Positions 17,687 to 26,862 of a stretch of 64,000 bases of DNA are shown in pieces; position 1 is the first letter of the stretch, and each line of letters opens with the position of its first letter. This stretch comes from Cellulophaga sp. Hel_I_12. Its GTDB lineage: Bacteria; Bacteroidota; Bacteroidia; Flavobacteriales; Flavobacteriaceae. The stretch lies in assembly GCF_000799565.1 (NCBI RefSeq), contig NZ_JUHB01000001.1, forward strand, positions 2,793,501-2,857,500. The letters run 5' to 3'. The position numbers and the translations under genes are program-made. The notes under the pieces were generated by a model. That model worked only from the letters and a program-made list of their open reading frames with translations. It had not been told where the DNA came from and ran no database searches.

Positions 17687-19144
17687 TTACAATAACGGAC
17701 TCAAAAATTTGGCCATTCCTTCTAAAAATTTTTGTAGGATAGATCGGTTTTTAAATGTTTTGTAGTCTAAGGTTTCATTCTTTTCAAAATACGATTTAAA
17801 CTCCTTACAAACTTTTTCAACTACCTCTTTATCATAAATCAATGCATTGGCTTCAAAATTATGTTCAAAACTGCGGTGATCAAAATTACCAGAACCAATA
17901 GATGCCAATTCTTCATCGATTAAAATTACTTTACTATGTGAAAAATCATTTCTCAAATAAATATCAACTCCGACGGCTAGCAATTCTTCAAAACTAGAGA
18001 ACATACTATATTTAGCCATCAATGAGTCTGATTCTTTAGGAATGAGTAAACTTACCTTAATACCGCTTAGGGCTGCTATTTTTACGGCTTGTAAAACAGT
18101 AGTGCCCGGTATAAAATAGGGGTTGGCGATAAAGATAGATGTTGTAGCGCTGTTCATCATGGCAATGTACTGTTGCATTACAGCAGGTTGTTTAGAATCG
18201 GGCCCACTGGTCACAATTTGTAAACTTGTATCGCCCCTAGCTGTATTTTTAGGCAAGTATTTTTCATTTATTAAAAGATCTTCGTCGCTAGCGAAATGAT
18301 AATCTTTAATAAAAACTCTATGAATACTATCAACTGCAGGCCCTTCAACTTGTAAATGCATATCTTTCCATATGCCAAGTCCAGTTGTTTCTATATACTT
18401 GTCAGATACATTTACACCACCGATAAACCCAATTAAACCATCAACGATGAGAATTTTTCTATGGTTTCGGTAGTTTAGGGTAAACAGTAAATTACCAAAA
18501 CGCAAAGGCATTATTGGAAATGCTTTGACACCAATTTTTTTAAACCTTTTGATGATTTTATCCTTAAACGAAAAACTTCCAACCGAGTCGTATATCAATC
18601 GAACTTCAACACCTTCTTTAATTTTTTCTTCTAAAATTTCGTATAAATGATTGCTAATTTCCCCTTTTTCAAAGATGTAATATTGTAAATGAATAAAGTT
18701 TTCGGCCTTTTTAAGGGCATCAAAAATAGCATCAAAAGTTTCTTTCCCATCATTAAAAAGAGCCACTTTATTATTGGCGTAAACAGAAAAAAAACAATTT
18801 TCTTTATTTAAGTTTGATAGTTTGGAATATTTGGGATTGGCAATCTCAGAAGCTTCTTCTGAGCTTTCTAATTGACTGTAGTTTTCATTATATAATTTTC
18901 TCTTTTCTGTTTGCCGGAGTCTAAAAAACTTAAATTTTCTTCGGTTTACCCCAAATAAGTAATATAAAAGTGGTCCTCCGAAAGGAATCACAATAACCGT
19001 TAAAAGCCAACTTAACGATTTTGTAGCCCTTGAACCATGTAATATGATGCTGCCAATAGCCCAAAGTGTCACTAAACAATAAAGTATAAAAATAACTTTA
19101 GGCATAAATTTTACAATTAAAAATGAACACACAATAGTACTCAT
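17687..19144 (-). CDS. cls: Cardiolipin synthase (phospholipase D family)
   Basis: The 485-aa protein has two N-terminal membrane helices (PLDNc region ending GGPLLYYLFG) and two HKD phosphodiesterase motifs: NHRKILIVDGLIGFIGG near residue 228 and HSKVILIDEELASIGSGNFDHRS near residue 405. This is the layout of ClsA-type bacterial cardiolipin synthases, which join two phosphatidylglycerols at the inner membrane. The length matches the family. It stands alone, and is divergent from the AsmA-like gene at 19257, with a 112-bp region between them that must hold both promoters. Confidence 0.93.
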   Translation of the reverse strand: MSTIVCSFLIVKFMPKVIFILYCLVTLWAIGSIILHGSRATKSLSWLLTVIVIPFGGPLLYYLFGVNRRKFKFFRLRQTEKRKLYNENYSQLESSEEASEIANPKYSKLSNLNKENCFFSVYANNKVALFNDGKETFDAIFDALKKAENFIHLQYYIFEKGEISNHLYEILEEKIKEGVEVRLIYDSVGSFSFKDKIIKRFKKIGVKAFPIMPLRFGNLLFTLNYRNHRKILIVDGLIGFIGGVNVSDKYIETTGLGIWKDMHLQVEGPAVDSIHRVFIKDYHFASDEDLLINEKYLPKNTARGDTSLQIVTSGPDSKQPAVMQQYIAMMNSATTSIFIANPYFIPGTTVLQAVKIAALSGIKVSLLIPKESDSLMAKYSMFSSFEELLAVGVDIYLRNDFSHSKVILIDEELASIGSGNFDHRSFEHNFEANALIYDKEVVEKVCKEFKSYFEKNETLDYKTFKNRSILQKFLEGMAKFLSPLL

Positions 19145-19256
19145 TTAATCGTAAAAATTTTAAAAACAGTGGTATACAGTTAATTAAAAAACGGATTGGG
19201 TTGTGGTTTTAATCTTTATTAATAGAAGTTTACTAATATTATTTTAGTGCTTAAAA

Positions 19257-20798
19257 ATGAGAAAATCACATAAAAAAGGAATACAAATTATAGGAGCTGT
19301 TTTGACACTTTTGCTTGCTGTATATGCAGCATTACATTTTATGGTTAAAGTTAAAATTGAAGAAATGCTTAAAGGGGAAGTGGCCAAGAGCTTTGAAGTT
19401 CAATATAAAGATTTTGGGATGAATCTTATTTTAGGAAATGTGAGTTTGAGTGCCTTACAAGTAAAGTCAAAAGATACCAGTTTATGGATAAATCCTTTAA
19501 AGATAAACAGACTTGAAATTAAAGGCATAAATTTTTTTGAACTATACCAATCTGGAAATTTTAAAATAAATTCTGTTTTGTTCGACGCTGTTAAAGGTGA
19601 TTTTGCAAAACAAGATTCAGTAAGTATTTTACAGTCAAGTACAAAAGACTTTAAAAAAGTAATTTCTATTAAAAATTTGATTTTAAAAAATAGCTATCTT
19701 ACTCAAGTTGATCCTAAAAATGACAGCGTTCTAGTGAAGTTTGAAAACCTAAATGTACAACTTGAAGATTTTAAATTAGATTCAACTTCCTTAGCTTCAA
19801 AAGTACCCATCGCGTATAAAGCGTACCATCTAAATTCGGGACCTATTTATGTAAATCTTAGTCCGTTTGAAAAACTAGAAATAGACAGTTTATACACTGA
19901 CCAAAATCTTGTTATTCAAGGTTTTCATTTGGTCTCAAAATATGATAAAGTAGCTTTACAAAGCAAATTAACCAAGGAACGTGATTTTATTGACCTTCAA
20001 ATCCCAGTCGTCGAAATTGATGATTTTCAATGTAAGGGCTATAAAGATTCAAGTCTTTTGAGTATAAGGGCTATAGAGTTAAATGAATTATACCTAGAAA
20101 TGTATCGTAATAAGTTGTTGCCTGATGATTATGAACTCAAGGAACTATTGTATAAAAAAATTGAAAACTTACCGTTCAAAATAGACATTCGCAAAGTTGA
20201 TATTAAAAAGGGTGAAATAGCATATACAGAACTCGTGAACGAGCTTAGTAAAGCTGGAAAGATTTACTTTACAGCTTTGAATTCGACAATAGAAAATATA
20301 TCGAACTTAAATGGGGACCCCATTATTTTTAAAAATACAGCAAATTTAATGGGTGTTTCTCCCATCACCCTTGACTGGACTTTTCGTGAAAATTCGAACA
20401 AAAATTTGATGCTCGTCAAAGGTACTGTTATGAATTTTAATACTAAGGCTATAAATTCTTTTATGATGTCTAATCTAAGAGCAAAGTCTAGCGGTACAAT
20501 CCAAGAACTCTATTTTACATTTAGCGGAAATGGCTACTCCTCCACTGGAGATATGAAAATGAAATATGATGATTTTAAATTTCAGGTGTTAAAAAAAGAT
20601 CGCTCTGGAGTTAATAAAGTATTAACTTTTATAGGCAATATATTCACGAATGATGGCTCAAACACCAACGATAGCGGATATCGTTTTGGCACTATTGAAA
20701 CGGAACGTGATAATACCAAATCGTTCTTTAATTATATTTGGAAAAATGTAAGTGATGGGTTGGTTTCAACGCTTACTGGAAATGGAGAAAAGGAGTAG
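19257..20798 (+). CDS. AsmA/DUF748-like envelope protein (hypothetical)
   Basis: The 513-aa protein has a single N-terminal membrane helix (about residues 8-28) and a long beta-rich remainder with regularly spaced short strands (DFGMNLILGNVSLSALQVKS, LEIKGINFFELY). This is the look of AsmA/DUF748-type proteins that span or face the periplasm and are now linked to lipid transport in other bacteria. The family assignment is from overall pattern only. No catalytic motif was seen. No clear terminator hairpin was found in the 75 nt before the next gene. Confidence 0.55.
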   Translation: MRKSHKKGIQIIGAVLTLLLAVYAALHFMVKVKIEEMLKGEVAKSFEVQYKDFGMNLILGNVSLSALQVKSKDTSLWINPLKINRLEIKGINFFELYQSGNFKINSVLFDAVKGDFAKQDSVSILQSSTKDFKKVISIKNLILKNSYLTQVDPKNDSVLVKFENLNVQLEDFKLDSTSLASKVPIAYKAYHLNSGPIYVNLSPFEKLEIDSLYTDQNLVIQGFHLVSKYDKVALQSKLTKERDFIDLQIPVVEIDDFQCKGYKDSSLLSIRAIELNELYLEMYRNKLLPDDYELKELLYKKIENLPFKIDIRKVDIKKGEIAYTELVNELSKAGKIYFTALNSTIENISNLNGDPIIFKNTANLMGVSPITLDWTFRENSNKNLMLVKGTVMNFNTKAINSFMMSNLRAKSSGTIQELYFTFSGNGYSSTGDMKMKYDDFKFQVLKKDRSGVNKVLTFIGNIFTNDGSNTNDSGYRFGTIETERDNTKSFFNYIWKNVSDGLVSTLTGNGEKE

Positions 20799-20873
20799 TA
20801 ATCGCATTAATAAAAAAATGTATCGCGCCACATGGTTTTAATTTGTAGCCTTATTTTTAGTTAAAATTAAGTT

Positions 20874-21287
20874 ATGGACGATATGGGAGTAATTTCAACA
20901 GATAAAAATAAATTAAGTTTATACTACAATTCTGAAGGTAGTATAGGGAAGCAATGTTATGCCTACGTACAATCTTCAGATAAAAAAGTTCTCGGAATTG
21001 ACATAACAAAAACAACAGTAACACCGACACAATGGACGGAGTTGGCCGATGGTTTAAATATTAAAGTAAAAGATTTGTTAGACACTAGTCATCCAGATTT
21101 TAAACAAAAATACGGAGAAGACACTATTGCCATGGAGCCGAATGATTGGCTAAAAATATTAGAAAAAAACCCGCAATTGGTACAATTTCCTGTTTTAATT
21201 TTTGGAGAGAAATACTATCAATTAAAATCAGGCGCTGAATTCAAGAAATATTTAGAAGCGGATAGCGCTAATATTTATAAAAAGTAG
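20874..21287 (+). CDS. ArsC/Spx-like thioredoxin-fold protein
   Basis: The 137-aa protein resembles the arsenate reductase (ArsC/YffB) family: LSLYYNSEGSIGKQCYAYVQ carries one Cys where ArsC has its TxCxx helix, followed by TPTQWTELADGLNIKVKDLLDT and QFPVLIFGEKYYQL with the cis-Pro loop and the family C-terminus. The Cys is displaced compared with canonical C-x5-R reductases and the arginine triad is not obvious, so it may not reduce arsenate. A role in redox sensing is possible. A second in-frame ATG at 20883 is an alternative start. Confidence 0.6.
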   Translation: MDDMGVISTDKNKLSLYYNSEGSIGKQCYAYVQSSDKKVLGIDITKTTVTPTQWTELADGLNIKVKDLLDTSHPDFKQKYGEDTIAMEPNDWLKILEKNPQLVQFPVLIFGEKYYQLKSGAEFKKYLEADSANIYKK

Positions 21288-21349
21288 CCTTTTACTTTAT
21301 GTATTGTTTATGCTACAAAGAAATATTTTAACAGAAGGGTAAGTAAAAA

Positions 21350-22168
21350 TTATCCATTTTCAGTAAAACCTGGATAACAGGTCATACCACCATCCACGAA
21401 AATAGTGGTGCCGTTGATGTATTCCGCTTCATCGGAAGCTAACCAAGCCGCAACGCTACCCATATCCTCTGGAATCCCCATTCGATCATAAGGCACAAGC
21501 TTTAAAATATTCTCCAAACCCTCTTTGGTATTCCACACCTCTTTATTAATGGCTGTTTTTGTTGCACCTGGTGCAATACTATTGCAACGAACTTTTTTAG
21601 GAGCATATCCTTGACAGATGCTTTCCATAAGCATTTTTAAGGCTCCTTTAGAAGCCGCATAATTAGCATGTCCAGCCCAAGGAATTATTTCATGAACAGA
21701 GCTTACATGTATTATTTTGCCTAAAGATTTTGATACATCCGGACGCATGCCTCGTCTTAAAAATTCATTAATGGCCGCTTTAGCACATAAAAATTGTCCC
21801 GTTAAATTTACATCTATAACTTGCTGCCATGCCTTCAAGGGCATTTTGTGCAGCGGATAGTCTTTTTGTAAACCAGCATTGGGTATGCAAATGTCAACAG
21901 TGCCAAATTCAGAAATCGTTTTCTTGAATAAAGTATCTACCTCATTCTCTTTACTAACATCACACTTAATAATAATAGCTTTTCCGCTGTTTTTACTATT
22001 TGAAATAGCGTGAGCAACTTCCTCTGCGCCTTCCTTATTCGTATGGTAATTTACAACGACGTTTGCACCTTCTGCGGCAACCGCTTTCGCAATCGCTGCT
22101 CCAATACCCGAGCTTGAACCTGTTACAACACAGGTTTGATTTTCTAGTCTTTTATTTGGTTTTTGCAT
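21350..22168 (-). CDS. Short-chain dehydrogenase/reductase (glucose 1-dehydrogenase-like)
   Basis: The 272-aa classical SDR has the cofactor motif TGSSSGIG (about 17-24), an NAG motif (PNAGLQ), catalytic Ser in IHVSSVHE and the YAASK motif. NYHTNKEGAEE after the second strand suggests NADP(H) or mixed preference, as in glucose 1-dehydrogenases. The C-terminal VDGGMTCYPGF matches that subgroup. Physiological substrate is not certain. It is a separate unit from the AraC gene that follows on the same strand upstream, because a strong terminator lies between them. Confidence 0.85.
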   Translation of the reverse strand: MQKPNKRLENQTCVVTGSSSGIGAAIAKAVAAEGANVVVNYHTNKEGAEEVAHAISNSKNSGKAIIIKCDVSKENEVDTLFKKTISEFGTVDICIPNAGLQKDYPLHKMPLKAWQQVIDVNLTGQFLCAKAAINEFLRRGMRPDVSKSLGKIIHVSSVHEIIPWAGHANYAASKGALKMLMESICQGYAPKKVRCNSIAPGATKTAINKEVWNTKEGLENILKLVPYDRMGIPEDMGSVAAWLASDEAEYINGTTIFVDGGMTCYPGFTENG

Positions 22169-22320
22169 AATTTGTTTAGGGTAAGTTTAAGGCTTAACAT
22201 TCTCTTTTTCTTTTTTTTGGCTTTGTGAAATAGGTGTGGCTCATACCTATACAATATTGAGAAAGTTAGCTGATAAGGTATGATTATTCAGAGGTAAACA
22301 GCTATTGAAATCAATATATG

Positions 22321-22371
22321 AAAAAAGAACTGTTACATACCGCGATACACCTAACTCGCCGTATGTAACAG
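22321..22371 (-). terminator. Intrinsic terminator of the AraC gene at 22392-23420
   Basis: CTGTTACATAC (22330-22340) pairs perfectly with GTATGTAACAG (22361-22371). A further GCGA/TCGC pair lies inside after a single mismatch, and the loop is 10 nt. On the minus strand the stem is followed by TTCTTTTTTC, a good U-tract, directly after the AraC stop codon. Confidence 0.85.
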
Positions 22372-22391
22372 GAAATAAGTCTGATAAAGTA

Positions 22392-23420
22392 TTACGCAGT
22401 AACTGCTAAATTCTGCTGATGATCTTGGTAGTATTTTGGGCTACAATCGTACTTTTCTTTAAATATTTTAGAAAAATAACTTCTGCTTGTTAAGCCAACT
22501 GTATACACAATTTCGGAGATGTTCAAATCGGTTGTTTTGATTAGATTTTCTGCGGTCTCGATACGAACGTTTCTAATAAAATCGGTCACTGTTCTATCAT
22601 GTAATAATTTAAATCCTTCCTGCAATTTTGATGGCGACAAGCCCGATTTTTTACTTAAATATTTTAGGCTATATTGAATTTCTGGATAGTTCTGGATGAA
22701 GCTTGATACTTCTTTAATATCCTCCATTTCACTTCTGGTTAAGGTACCAAAGTTATTTTTAGTGCTCTTTAAATCTTCTTTATGTTGTTGAATTTCCATG
22801 GCTAAAATTACATGTACATTTCCATGGATCAATAAATTACGGACAACACCCTTCTGAGTTATCGCATCAATTTGTTGTAATTTTTCAGCAATCTTTAAGT
22901 TGTAAGAACCTACATAAGAAAAAATTTCTTCGCCATTTTTGGGCATAAAGGTTTTTACTAATTGCGTTTTTAATAAGTCGATGCTTTCATCTTCACTATT
23001 CACTGTAGCATCTACTTTTATATTTGAAAACTTAACTGTGTGGTCTTTTCTGAAAAACAATAAGGTATCTCTATTAGGATCACTAGAAAATATACTGGTC
23101 TGAAATTGATTTAAAAACTTTTTAGAAGTTTTTTCGCTAAAACCATAGGCTAATTGTCCTTTCGAGCAAAACATAAAGTTGATGGGGTTTGAATTCGCCG
23201 TATGGCTTTTTAGAATAGTATCTTGTTTAAAGGTTATGTCGTACTTAACAAATGAAATATCATTTTTAAATGATAATCCAGATATTTTCCCAGTAGCGAT
23301 GGTATTGTCTAATTCTAAAGTATACTCTTGATGATTTTTATTTAGCTTGCCACCAAGTTCACTTTGTAATTCATTAAATAGTTGCGAAATAGAATCTGTT
23401 TTTATGTATAGCGTTTTCAT
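22392..23420 (-). CDS. AraC family transcriptional regulator
   Basis: The 342-aa protein starts at ATG 23420 (a TTG at 23453 would add 11 residues). The last 100 or so residues form a double helix-turn-helix AraC domain: QYSLKYLSKKSGLSPSKLQEGFKLLHDRTVTDFIRNVRIETAENLI, then LNISEIVYTVGLTSRSYFSKIFKEKYDCSPKYY. The N-terminal 240 residues are of the cupin-like size seen in BtdR/YqhC-type regulators, but no family was recognised. The promoter region holds a tandem repeat at 23490-23529 that is a candidate autoregulatory site. Target genes are unknown. Confidence 0.85.
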   Translation of the reverse strand: MKTLYIKTDSISQLFNELQSELGGKLNKNHQEYTLELDNTIATGKISGLSFKNDISFVKYDITFKQDTILKSHTANSNPINFMFCSKGQLAYGFSEKTSKKFLNQFQTSIFSSDPNRDTLLFFRKDHTVKFSNIKVDATVNSEDESIDLLKTQLVKTFMPKNGEEIFSYVGSYNLKIAEKLQQIDAITQKGVVRNLLIHGNVHVILAMEIQQHKEDLKSTKNNFGTLTRSEMEDIKEVSSFIQNYPEIQYSLKYLSKKSGLSPSKLQEGFKLLHDRTVTDFIRNVRIETAENLIKTTDLNISEIVYTVGLTSRSYFSKIFKEKYDCSPKYYQDHQQNLAVTA

Positions 23421-23787
23421 AGTGTTTTGTTTTAGGGTTATTAATTGTTTCAATCGAACACTACAAAGTTCGTAAAAAGCTTAGCTTGCTATGTTACACA
23501 ATTATTGGCTTATGTTACATAATTATGGGAAAACACTGTTTTTTAAGTGATATAGACCTTATTAGATGCATTAGCGCTAAGATAATATGTGTGATAGTTG
23601 TATCTGAGAACTATTTTTTAAAATGCATTTGAAGGCATAACTACATTTGAAAAAAATCACATCTAAAGAAAACGAAAGGGTTTTGAACCTGTTTAAAGAG
23701 ATCTTATACTACTTTGTAGACAAGAAATTATTGACATTTTTGAATTCATCAAATGGCAAAGCAAAAGATAAAGGATCCTTTAAAAAC
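23421..23787. other. Non-coding stretch holding the AraC promoter region
   Basis: This 367-bp interval contains the tandem repeat described separately and probably the promoter of the leftward AraC gene. A TTG-initiated plus-strand frame (23647-23802, lysine-rich, about 51 codons) runs into the kinase gene end but has no recognisable content. Nothing else could be supported. Confidence 0.4.
23490..23529 (-). promoter_or_regulatory. Candidate AraC-type operator: tandem direct repeats 21 bp apart
   Basis: TATGTTACACAATTATTGG (23490-23508) and TATGTTACATAATTATGGG (23511-23529) match at 17 of 19 positions and start 21 bp apart, two turns of B-DNA. AraC-family proteins commonly bind direct half-sites at this spacing. 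The site lies 70-110 bp upstream of the AraC start codon, so autoregulation is plausible. The TGTTACATA core recurs in the arm of the gene's terminator. Confidence 0.5.
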
Positions 23788-26379
23788 CTATTGAGCCGGT
23801 AGATAAAAACAGAAGGCAGCACCTTTTCCGAGTTCACTTTCAGCAATAATATGGCCTTTGTGATTTTGAACAATTTTTTTACATATCGCTAAGCCAATAC
23901 CTGTTCCGGAATATTCATTTTTTTGATGCAGTCGTTGAAATAGTTCAAATATTTTCTCGGAGTGTTCCTGATCAAAGCCAATACCGTTATCTAATACCGA
24001 AATGCGGTAATACCATTTTGATTTTTTTATAAAATCATCAGTAATTTCGTTTCTATTTAACTTTTTACAGGCAATTATAATCTTTGGATCTTCTATGCCT
24101 TTGTATTTTATGGCGTTCGAAATTAGGTTGTTAAAAAGTTGCTCCATCTGAAAAGGAATTGCACTTACTGTAGGTAATTCGTCAACGGTAATAGATACCT
24201 CAGATTCTTTTATTCGATCCTCAAGGTCTTCTTGCACTTTATCTAAAATATCGTGAAGGTCAACTTCAGCGAAATCGTTTTTTGATGTATTAATGCGAGA
24301 ATAGGATAATAAATATTTAATTAATAATCGCATGCGCTCAGATGAGCTGTTGATTTTCTCAAAAAAATCTTTGCTTTTGTCCGACATTTTATCCAAATCA
24401 TTGTCGGCTATTCTTGAAACAAACATTTGAATTTTACGAATAGGCTCTTGTAAATCATGACTTGCAACTCTATTAAATGACTCTAATTCAGCATTGGATC
24501 GTACTAATTCTTGATTTTTTTCTCTTAATTTTTGAGCTCCTTTGATCTGGCTCGTCACATCTTGAATTACACCTACTAAAGTAGAACCTTGAAAATTACC
24601 TGTTGTTTTAAAATGTTTAATTTTATTGTTTTTTGAGATTATTCGGTATGAAAAATTGACATCGTTTTTTTGTTCAAAGGCTTTTTTTAATTCAGATTCG
24701 TAATTGGCAAGATCGTCAGGGTGAATAAGTTTTTTAAATGTGCTGTGTTCTGCATTAAATTCATTAGCGTCGTAACCAAGCAAATCGAATAAATTTTCAG
24801 AAATAGTTGATGGTTCAAAATCGTTTTCTTCATAATTCCATCTAAAACTGGCAATTTTAGCAATGCGTTTGGCTTCTTTTAAGATTGAATTTTGAATATT
24901 TAATTGCTCGTTAGCAATAAGTATTTTTTGTTCATTATCTTTTTGTTTGGTGATATTACGAGATGTAACACAAATACCGTCACCTGTTTTAATAACGTAA
25001 GTATCAAACCAAAATATGTTTTCATTGAAATTGTAACTTCTTTCGTAAGATTTAACTTGGTTACTTTGAATCGCCTCTACAAAAATTTCAAAAACACCGT
25101 TTTTCATTAAAAACGGGTATACTTCTGAAATATTTTTATTCAAAATTTCAACCGGTAAATCACCGGTAGCATTTTTTACTTCTTCATTAGTATAAAGAAT
25201 GGTAAAATCAATAATTTGGTTTGAAGCATCTCGTACAGGTCTAAAATAACTAACCACATTGTTTGTGCTTTTTATAACACTCTGCAGAAATTCTTCGGTA
25301 TCTTTTAATTCTTCATATTGCTCCCTTAGTTTTTCATTTAAATCATTTAAGCGCGCTACAGATTCTTTTTCAAAACTAGTGTTTTTTGCCACGACTAAGA
25401 GTCCTTCAGCCATTGGTCTGATGTTTGATTCTAACCAAATTACTTCACCATTTAATTGTACTTGGCGATTTAAATTAAAAAACTTCTGTTCTGTAAAAGC
25501 GCTTATTAATTTTTCATATTCTCCGTGTAGTTTAACAAATGGCATCACTTCACTTAAAAGCTTACCTTTCATTTTTTCAGGATCTAAGTTCAAATCTATT
25601 TTATTTCTTTCGTTGGCGTATTTTACTCTAAAATCCACAACTCGATTCTCATCGTCATAAACAGGATCGTAATAATTTATAATATTTTCAGTATGAGCTA
25701 ATACATTCGCTAAAAATGCTTCCGCCTTAGTTCTATTTTTGCGTTCTCTATTTATTTTTAAAAATGAAATAATAAAGACGAGCAGCGCGAAAAGACCTAA
25801 TAAAAGAATCATCACAGGAGTTAAAAAAGCCTGTGACTCGTATTCCTTTTTTCGCTCTTGAAGCTGTGCGTCCTCTGTGCTGAGCATAAACTTTTTTCGT
25901 TGATTAAGTTCAGCCATGATATGTGCAACATCATCAATTTTTGAAATCAGATTTTTAGAAAGTCTGATGGTATTTCTTTGCGAATTAGGTATTAGTCCTA
26001 GGGCATTTGTTAAACTCTTCTGAAGCTCCTGAACACGTTCAAGATGATTTATTTGTACAGGACTATCGGAAACCAGCTTTTTTAAGGTTGCAAATGAATT
26101 TTCAGCATCTATAGTTAGTTTTTGAAAACTTGCATTGTAAGTTAGCGTGTCTTTTTGAAGTAAGTTTTTTAATTGGGCAGACTCCATTTCCGAATAGATA
26201 GCAAAAAGCTTGTTAATTTCTTTCTCAACCACTAAGGTGTGAGAAACAGCATCAGAAGCAGCTTTTAAAGCCGCTGTTTTAGTGTAACTTACACTTCCAA
26301 GAATAACCAGCATGCTTATGGCTGATATAATTAAAACAACATATAGTTGGGTAGAAGAAATAAATTTTTTAAAATTCAT
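23788..26379 (-). CDS. PAS-domain membrane sensor histidine kinase with CHASE3-like sensor
   Basis: The 863-aa protein has two membrane helices (about 10-32 and 185-210) enclosing a helical CHASE3-like extracytoplasmic segment. Three PAS-like modules follow, the last ending VGVIQDVTSQ. The kinase core has the phospho-acceptor His in ASHDLQEPIRKIQ, an N-box NNLISNAIKYK, DNGIGFD and GTGIGLAICKKIVQNHKGHI. It is the third gene of an operon with a single-domain response regulator (23 nt upstream) and a small AraC protein. There is no receiver domain in the kinase itself, so the neighbouring stand-alone receiver is its likely partner. The signal is unknown. Confidence 0.9.
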   Translation of the reverse strand: MNFKKFISSTQLYVVLIISAISMLVILGSVSYTKTAALKAASDAVSHTLVVEKEINKLFAIYSEMESAQLKNLLQKDTLTYNASFQKLTIDAENSFATLKKLVSDSPVQINHLERVQELQKSLTNALGLIPNSQRNTIRLSKNLISKIDDVAHIMAELNQRKKFMLSTEDAQLQERKKEYESQAFLTPVMILLLGLFALLVFIISFLKINRERKNRTKAEAFLANVLAHTENIINYYDPVYDDENRVVDFRVKYANERNKIDLNLDPEKMKGKLLSEVMPFVKLHGEYEKLISAFTEQKFFNLNRQVQLNGEVIWLESNIRPMAEGLLVVAKNTSFEKESVARLNDLNEKLREQYEELKDTEEFLQSVIKSTNNVVSYFRPVRDASNQIIDFTILYTNEEVKNATGDLPVEILNKNISEVYPFLMKNGVFEIFVEAIQSNQVKSYERSYNFNENIFWFDTYVIKTGDGICVTSRNITKQKDNEQKILIANEQLNIQNSILKEAKRIAKIASFRWNYEENDFEPSTISENLFDLLGYDANEFNAEHSTFKKLIHPDDLANYESELKKAFEQKNDVNFSYRIISKNNKIKHFKTTGNFQGSTLVGVIQDVTSQIKGAQKLREKNQELVRSNAELESFNRVASHDLQEPIRKIQMFVSRIADNDLDKMSDKSKDFFEKINSSSERMRLLIKYLLSYSRINTSKNDFAEVDLHDILDKVQEDLEDRIKESEVSITVDELPTVSAIPFQMEQLFNNLISNAIKYKGIEDPKIIIACKKLNRNEITDDFIKKSKWYYRISVLDNGIGFDQEHSEKIFELFQRLHQKNEYSGTGIGLAICKKIVQNHKGHIIAESELGKGAAFCFYLPAQ

Positions 26380-26402
26380 TGATACTGATTTGAGGGATTT
26401 TA

Positions 26403-26861
26403 TTAAATTCTCAATAAAAAATTATCTCGGTTAAGCGTTGAGGTTTGGTATTGCCAATTAAGTTGTAAAACTTTTTCTATCACTGATTTTAAGTCACAGA
26501 ACTTATTGGGTTTGTTAATATACACGTTGGCCCCATTGATAAAAGTTTCTTCAATATCTTTTTCCGAAGAAGAAGTAGAATAAATAGCTACAGAAACCCC
26601 ATTTAGTTGGGGATTTTCTCTAATTTCTTTTAAACATTGCATTCCGTTTTTTACGGGCATATTTAGATCTAAAAAAATAATTTCTGGAAGAATAACATTG
26701 GGCAACCTCAAATAGTCCATTAATTCTTTTCCATTAATGAACAAGGATAATTTGGTCTTTATTTTAAGTTCATCTATAGCATCTTTAAATACTAATCTAT
26801 CATCTTCATCGTCGTCTGCAAGGGCTACGTTTAAGGTGTTTAATGCCATATGTTGTTCCAT
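26403..26861 (-). CDS. Single-domain response regulator (CheY/Rcp1-like receiver)
   Basis: The 152-aa protein is a receiver domain with no output domain. The acidic pocket is ADDDEDDR near the N-terminus, the phospho-acceptor Asp lies in IIFLDLNMPVKNG, the conserved Thr/Ser in YSTSSSE, and the Lys in YINKPNKF. This is the Rcp1/PAS-kinase-partner type common in Bacteroidota. It begins 1 nt after the AraC stop and 23 nt before the kinase start. With no DNA-binding domain it must signal by protein contact or pass phosphate onward. A contact with the adjacent AraC protein is a reasonable guess only. Confidence 0.9.
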   Translation of the reverse strand: MEQHMALNTLNVALADDDEDDRLVFKDAIDELKIKTKLSLFINGKELMDYLRLPNVILPEIIFLDLNMPVKNGMQCLKEIRENPQLNGVSVAIYSTSSSEKDIEETFINGANVYINKPNKFCDLKSVIEKVLQLNWQYQTSTLNRDNFLLRI

Positions 26862-26862
26862 A

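Noticed and set aside
23647..23802. TTG-initiated plus-strand frame, about 51 codons, running into the kinase gene end
   Set aside because: No ATG, Lys-rich, no recognisable motif, and its stop lies inside the kinase gene end on the other strand.
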